64,000 bases of DNA, from positions 61,604,966-61,668,965 of the forward strand of contig OX393576.1 of NCBI GenBank assembly GCA_947652605.1, given 5' to 3'. The position numbers were made by a program, and so were the translations under genes. Position 1 is the stretch's first letter, and each line of letters starts with the position of its first letter. This DNA comes from Elmis aenea. Its lineage: Eukaryota; Arthropoda; Insecta; Coleoptera; Elmidae. This document shows, piece by piece, positions 58,721 through 64,000 of the stretch. The notes beneath the pieces are model-generated. The model was not told where the DNA came from. It was given only the letters and a program-made list of their open reading frames with translations, and did no database searches.

Positions 58721-59960
58721 CAGGGTGTCCCAAATTCGAGTAAATGCATGCGGATCTCTCTTATCTTAAGAGCTACAAGGTCGGTTAAATTAGGGCAAAG
58801 TTGCGAAATTAGATGCTCATCAAATATCTGCAAAGAACATTTTCATAGCTGTCTTAGTTCAAATGTTATTCAAGAAAAACTAAAAAAATTGATTTTCGTT
58901 TTTTTTTGCCCTATTTCCTACATTTTTTAAGATATCGACAATCTGGAAGCACTTCTCCATGGCAACTTCTTACGCTTTATATTTTGAGATAACATAAAAT
59001 TTCCAACAACGTTTCGTCTCTTCAGAAACATCATCAACTTCATTTTTTTAAATACGGCCAAAAAATTGTAATCTCATAGTCGGATAGCATTTTGTCTTCT
59101 GATTTCAATGATATATGACACTTTATATCTAAAATGATATTTTACCACAAAAATTTGAGAAAAACTCATTTATATCGCTAATATAATTTCATCCACCAAA
59201 ACTAGCTTAACAATATTTTTTGCATAACTTCTTTGAATGTCAAGAGAGGAAAAAACGTAATTTTTTTTAAATCTACAACAATTTTATTTTGTGTATGCTA
59301 TCAGTACATAGCAGAGGCATAAATGGTCAGTATAATGAAGTTCTGGTAATTTTTTAAAAATAAAAACAATGTTGAAGAATGCAAATGTTTGACTAATATT
59401 TTTATTTCTTAAAATTCTGCTTCTAGTAAGTGGGTATTATCAACAAATTTTTGAATTTCAATCAATGAGCGTTGTAGATAAATTTGTTGGATGAACACAT
59501 TATAATAGATAAATCCACCTTATTCTAACATCTAATTGAAATTGGTCGGATGTCACATATAAATTTGAAATAATATTTGTATTTCGTGTTTTTGAAAACC
59601 CATTTTTTACCAAGAAAAAGATGTTGTAGCTAAGCAAGATATTTTCTTGATATGTTGACGAATCCGTTTATGCGATATAGATTAGTGTTCCTGATTTCAT
59701 TCTGATTTTTTTCTTTACGCCAGGCCCCATCTCATGACGTGTGAATATCACCGAAAGATAAACGATTAATTGAAATGGTCACTAAAGTTGCTGTTTAAAA
59801 ACATTCAAAGAACGCCAAAAAAACAATGTCTAAACCATATAAAAAACATGACATGGACCGCTTTCTCGCCTACGTCAAGATTGGCTGTTCTAATTTTTTT
59901 TTTAAGTCTGTGGGTTGATTGTTTAACGATGAAAAAAAAAATTTTTTCTAAGAAAATATA
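58721..59960. other. CAGGGTG-type left end and gene-free DNA
   Basis: TA-CAGGGTGTCCCAAATTCG starts at 58721 and is followed by GGTCGGTTAAAT, as at 47984. I could not find the matching right end, so the element is truncated or longer than visible. The rest has no recognised content. Confidence 0.4.
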
Positions 59961-60019
59961 ACTATCCTATAGCGAGACTTCTATTGTTGCGATTTATAAT
60001 TCATTGTATTTGATAGACA

Positions 60020-60067
60020 AAATCTTCTTCAAATCGAATTAGCAAATCTTCTTCAAATCGAATTAGC
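60020..60067. repeat. 24-bp tandem duplication
   Basis: Two exact head-to-tail copies of a 24-base unit beginning AAATCTTCTTCAAATCG. Confidence 0.9.
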
Positions 60068-60724
60068 ATATTTTAATCATTTATAATGCGTACAATACAA
60101 TAGAACGAACCGACAACTCTATGATTTTTTTGTCTAGACAAATTGCCGCCGCAAGTTTTATATGTTACGTGTTACTGTGTGGTCCACTAAACGCTCAACA
60201 ATTAGTTTCTGTTTACAATTTAATTAATTTAATATAACTTCGGGCGCGGCTTCGACAATTAAAAGAGAAATGGCTGTAATATGAAACAATTAGCTATAAA
60301 ATAAATTAGGGTATTAAAAAAAGCGTTGTGTACAGTAACTTACCGATTCTTAACGACTTTCTTTCCATGCACAAACGTCTGTATTCTGTACATTGTTTCA
60401 CACAATTACTTGTGGCATGATTGTGTGCTGCGGGTCCTGAGAGGCGTTAACTATTAAGTTTATGTTAATGAACTGAATCAGTCAGCAAAATAGGTTAAAT
60501 GGGTCAAACACCTTTACTGTTTTGAAGGTAAGAGGTACTTAAAACAAAGAATTTGTTGATTTAATTATAGAAATGAACGTGACAAAAAAAAATTAGAGAT
60601 ATTTAAACGGCTTACCAAATGAATGAAAAGTTTGATTATCTTAAAGAACTCAATGATTTTCACATGCAGATATTTTTAAACACTTAATGATGATTAGGAG
60701 TATAAATATTTTTAATTAGAAAAA

Positions 60725-62460
60725 CATAACTATCCTAGGTGATAACCCATTAGATATACTAGACAACGTAAACGAACTATTTATAAATATGCGCCCCGAC
60801 AATACGGATGGGACCATTAATTTCTGAAACCAGCCACTTCAAACATAATAATATGTCTATTTATCTACGTCCCACTTCTTACGAGGAAGTCTATAAAACC
60901 ATAGTCACTTAAAAACACAAAATCAATAGGAGAAGTTGAATTCCCAACAAACCTCTGTCACATTATAAATCTCTAATTAAAAAAGGCATATTTTTTAACA
61001 AACTTAAATGTGCAAAAATCAAACAAATCCACAAAAAAGGGGATTTAAGTGACATAGGAAACTATAGGCCCATAGCCATCCTCACAAACATTAGCAAGAT
61101 ATTTGAAAAAATAATCTACAACAGAATTGAAAATTACGTGGAACACTTTGGCTTAATAAACAACGCTCAAAATGGATTCGGGAAAGGCAAAACACTACCC
61201 GCGCTATTTACATGGCAATCCGAAATGTACTTCAATCCCTCAATAAAGACGAAAACACCATAGTCATGTGTGTTGATCTTTCAAAAGCTTCCGATAGTGT
61301 TGACCACGAGATACTGCTAACGAAATTAGAACACTATGGTATACGAGGGACCGCCCATAACCTTATAAAATCTTATCTTTCGGAAAGAAACCAATATGTT
61401 GCCGGAAAAGACTCGTCAGGTATATTTCTAAAATCTAACAAAAAGAATCAAAAAAAGAGTCCCGCAAGGATCAATCTTAGGCTTCCTGTTATACATACTG
61501 TACACTAATGACCTTCCAGATTTTGCCAAAACTTCCCTTATAGGTACAATTTGCCGATGACACATCTGCTATTATTAGTGACTCGGATTCCAAAAATTCT
61601 GAACAAAAACTCTTTAACAGCTTAGGCCAACACCAACATTGGTTCACATTAAACAATCTAACCTTAAACGTCAATAAAACTCAAGTTATAATATTTTCAC
61701 AAAATAAATTAACCTCCGACTTAAAACTTCAAAATAATTCCACAACTATAAATGTTGTTAATAAAATATCATTTCTTGGTTTAGGTATTGACTCTAGACT
61801 GGAATGGTCATACCACATCGAATACCTTTCACAAAGCCTGTCACGGTATCCTTTCGCACTAAAAAATCTTAAAAAAATTTGTTCAGTACAAACGCGGCCA
61901 AAACTGCTTATCATGCATAAGTATGTTGAATCTAGGTTACGCTATGCTGTATTTTTTTGGGGTAACGCTAGTGACTCTGAACGCCTCTTTAATATACAAA
62001 AGCGATGTATAAGAACTATTTTTGGTCTAAACTACCGAGATCACTGTAAAGACACTTTTCGTGACAAAGAAATATTAACTTTTTACGGCCTATTCATTCT
62101 CGAAGCCATCCTTTTCGTAAGAAATAATTTTGATCTGTTCGAAGTGAATATAAGAAACCATGCAGCCAAAACCCGACATAAAAAAAATCTAAAGCCCGAT
62201 TGTTTCAAATATATCTATCTTCAAAAAAATGTTGCCTCTATAATTATTGCAATATATAACAAATTTAACACATCATCTGAGAGTATAAAAAAACTACACA
62301 CCCCCGACTTGAAGAAAAGATTTAAACTCTTTTAAGTAAATATAATTTTGTGTTGTATATATTCGTATATATGTGTATTTTTAATTTTATTATCATTATT
62401 GTGACATGTTCCACGCCTTTTTGGATTTTTAAGAACAAATAAAGACTACTACTACTACTA
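60725..62460 (+). pseudogene. Jockey/CR1-like LINE reverse transcriptase, 5'-truncated and frameshifted
   Basis: Blocks in several frames follow the order of a non-LTR reverse transcriptase: KQIHKKGDLSDIGNYRPIAI and LTNISKIFEKIIYNRIENYV; NGFGKGK; DENTIVMCVDLSKASDSVDH; QFADDTSAI (the FADD active site, about 61550); TLNVNKTQVIIF; ISFLGLGIDSRLEWSYHI; and the C-terminal YVESRLRYAVFFWGNASDSE with IQKRCIRTIFGL. The final 140 residues (61913-62335) are open. AATAAAG and an (ACT)n tail at about 62437-62460 end the copy. At least four frameshifts or stops disable it. Confidence 0.88.
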
Positions 62461-62461
62461 C

Positions 62462-62925
62462 AAGATTATTACATGCTTCCAATAAAAAAAAAACATCTTT
62501 TTTTACGTAGAAATAAAGAACATACATTAAAAACTTTTTTCAAAGTTTTTTTGATAATATTAAGCGACACATTTTAAATGTTTTCTTTAAAAATCACACA
62601 CATTTTTTGTTTATTATGTTTACAATAGCTTATTCATCACCAGGAATAATTAATGAACGAATTTGTTACTTAAAAAACGCCCATTTCGTGTAAAAACAAA
62701 TAATATTTTAGATATATTCACTGCGGCACAGGTGCTAATGTACGCCACTGCACATATTTAAATATTTAAAAAAATCTCGCATGATTCTTTTTTCACGTTT
62801 AACATGATAAGCACCGCACGCATCATATATTTCGCATAATCTGTAATCTTTTTCTGTTGCCAATTTCTCGGCCTCGTGTAATTTGTGACCATAAAAATTA
62901 TTCGAAATTTGAGGCATATCCTTAC
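62462..62925. other. AT-rich DNA, one unexplained minus-strand frame
   Basis: A 60-residue minus-strand frame (62735-62917) has protein-like composition (HKLHEAEKLATEKDYRLCEI) but no family I recognise. Confidence 0.3.
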
Positions 62926-62952
62926 CTGGCCATCATCTTGTCTTGTTTTACG
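62926..62952 (-). other. Candidate 27-nt microexon
   Basis: On the minus strand a pyrimidine tract and acceptor (ttctctgtttcag) are followed by 27 bases in a multiple of three, encoding RKTRQDDGQ in one frame, and then CAG-GTAAGG, a near-consensus donor. Nothing else supports expression, and chance splice-site pairs are common. Confidence 0.2.
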
Positions 62953-63410
62953 CTGAAACAGAGAACCATAATCAGACCCATAATTTATACGTATTCTTGG
63001 GTATTGAACGGTTTTAATTTTTAGAAATAGTAATTTGCGGTAAGAAGACTAAGAACACAACAACCTCAAGATAGTAACTACTGGGTTAGTTGATGTGTAC
63101 AGTGTACACGTACAGGATAGCAAGTTCTTGACTTAACTAACGGTACGTGTGTGTGACAAAATTATTGAAAAATTATCCGTAAAAATTTTACGTAAGACTT
63201 GCTTTTATCACAGTTTAATAAATATAACAACGACATACACAAATAAATAAATTTTTAAAATGTACAACTCGCAGAAAATTGTTTGTCAAATTATGTTGCT
63301 TGATTAATCGAGAATCCTTGAAACAAGACATCACATTATCCAAAGTGAATTGTAGTTGTATATGATTACTTGTAAAATGTCTGCCACAAAACTGTTACAA
63401 ATGCAATTTA

Positions 63411-63795
63411 ATAGTAACAAGAGTTGTAAGAAGCATATTACGTATATGCGTATCTCCACGAGTGCGTAATTGCTTTACAACTCGTGTTATGTAGCTTACT
63501 TTTTCTACGATCACATAATACCTACGTTTTAACGGCTTTTTGCCTAATATACACATGTAATTACGTCGTTTTGCCAATTTTGACGTAAGCCTACTTTGAC
63601 ATTTCTAGACAAGTGTGCGTTTTGCTTAGCGTGTTATAACTCACTTACTAGGCATGCAGGAATTGTTTGACGTGAGTCTACTTTGATCAGTTCTTTAAAA
63701 AAACTGTGCTTTTTGCTTACCCTGAGTAAAGACCCACTTACTATGCATGCAGACTGTACGGTAAGTCATTTACATTAGTGGTCGTAAAAAAACTG
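63411..63795 (+). repeat. Repeat family copy (TACATAACACGAGTTG type)
   Basis: This copy runs from TAACAAGAGTTGTAAGAAGC to CATTAGTGGTCGTAAAAAAA and matches 56745-57163 inverted. Its first 100 bp form an internal hairpin (ACAAGAGTTGTAA / TTTACAACTCGTGTT). No ORF; probably a MITE. Confidence 0.75.
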
Positions 63796-64000
63796 TATTA
63801 TTTTACATGTTATTGAAAATTATGTTTAATTAGTTAATCATACCTTAAAATATAGTGTGTAACATTAGGCTAATGTATATTTATTACCAGTTTACAAGAC
63901 AGTCGTGTTATCCGAGGTTTTGATTTTCCGAGGTTTCACCGATCCTCATTACCTCAGAAAATTAATTATTTGCTGTATGTATTAAATTAAGGATAATAAT

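Overview
The window looks like nuclear DNA of an insect: AT-rich, with split GT-AG genes, animal gene families and abundant DNA transposons and non-LTR retroelements. A beetle is possible but I cannot prove the order. No bacterial operon, rRNA, CRISPR array or functional tRNA gene was seen.

Left third (about 3.2-13.9 kb) is a compact housekeeping block of five genes. In order: the first coding exon of CASK (minus, its remaining exons lie beyond the left edge); PTRH2, a peptidyl-tRNA hydrolase 2 with an N-terminal UBA domain (minus, four exons); ARL6IP4 (plus, two exons), which shares a 423-bp divergent promoter with PTRH2; RNFT1, a RING-finger membrane ubiquitin ligase (minus, three exons); and centrobin/CNTROB, a centriole coiled-coil protein (minus, about nine exons). 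Several coding exons are too short for simple ORF scans and were found by splice sites and protein homology. All four promoter regions of this block carry clustered TGACAG/CTGTCA motifs.

The remaining 50 kb (13.9-64 kb) is a gene desert or the intron of an unseen gene, filled with mobile-element relics. Many can be delimited exactly by target-site duplications: hAT elements with 8-bp duplications (43.5, 46.1 and 54.0 kb), a pogo/Tigger pair (30.1 and 50.4 kb), mariner and Tc1-like copies (18.5, 24.1, 42.0 and 44.2 kb), a family of TA-flanked palindromic elements with CAGGGTG ends, LINE fragments (17.5, 20.6, 22.7, 26.6 and 60.7 kb), and a tandem ~400-bp repeat broken by another transposon (48.2-50.3 kb). 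The first 2 kb, in CASK intron 1, also hold nested transposons, including a tRNA-derived SINE inside a MITE.

A less AT-rich, CpG-containing, apparently low-copy segment at about 34.7-36.0 kb with a strong splice-donor consensus is the best candidate for an unrecognised promoter or 5' exon. The most unusual mobile relic is a ~650-bp LINE copy at 20.55 kb that has an intact 180-residue ORF1 C-terminal reading frame joined directly to a LINE-like 3' end, with no ORF2, flanked by a 9-bp duplication. I found no convincing new defence or metabolic system.
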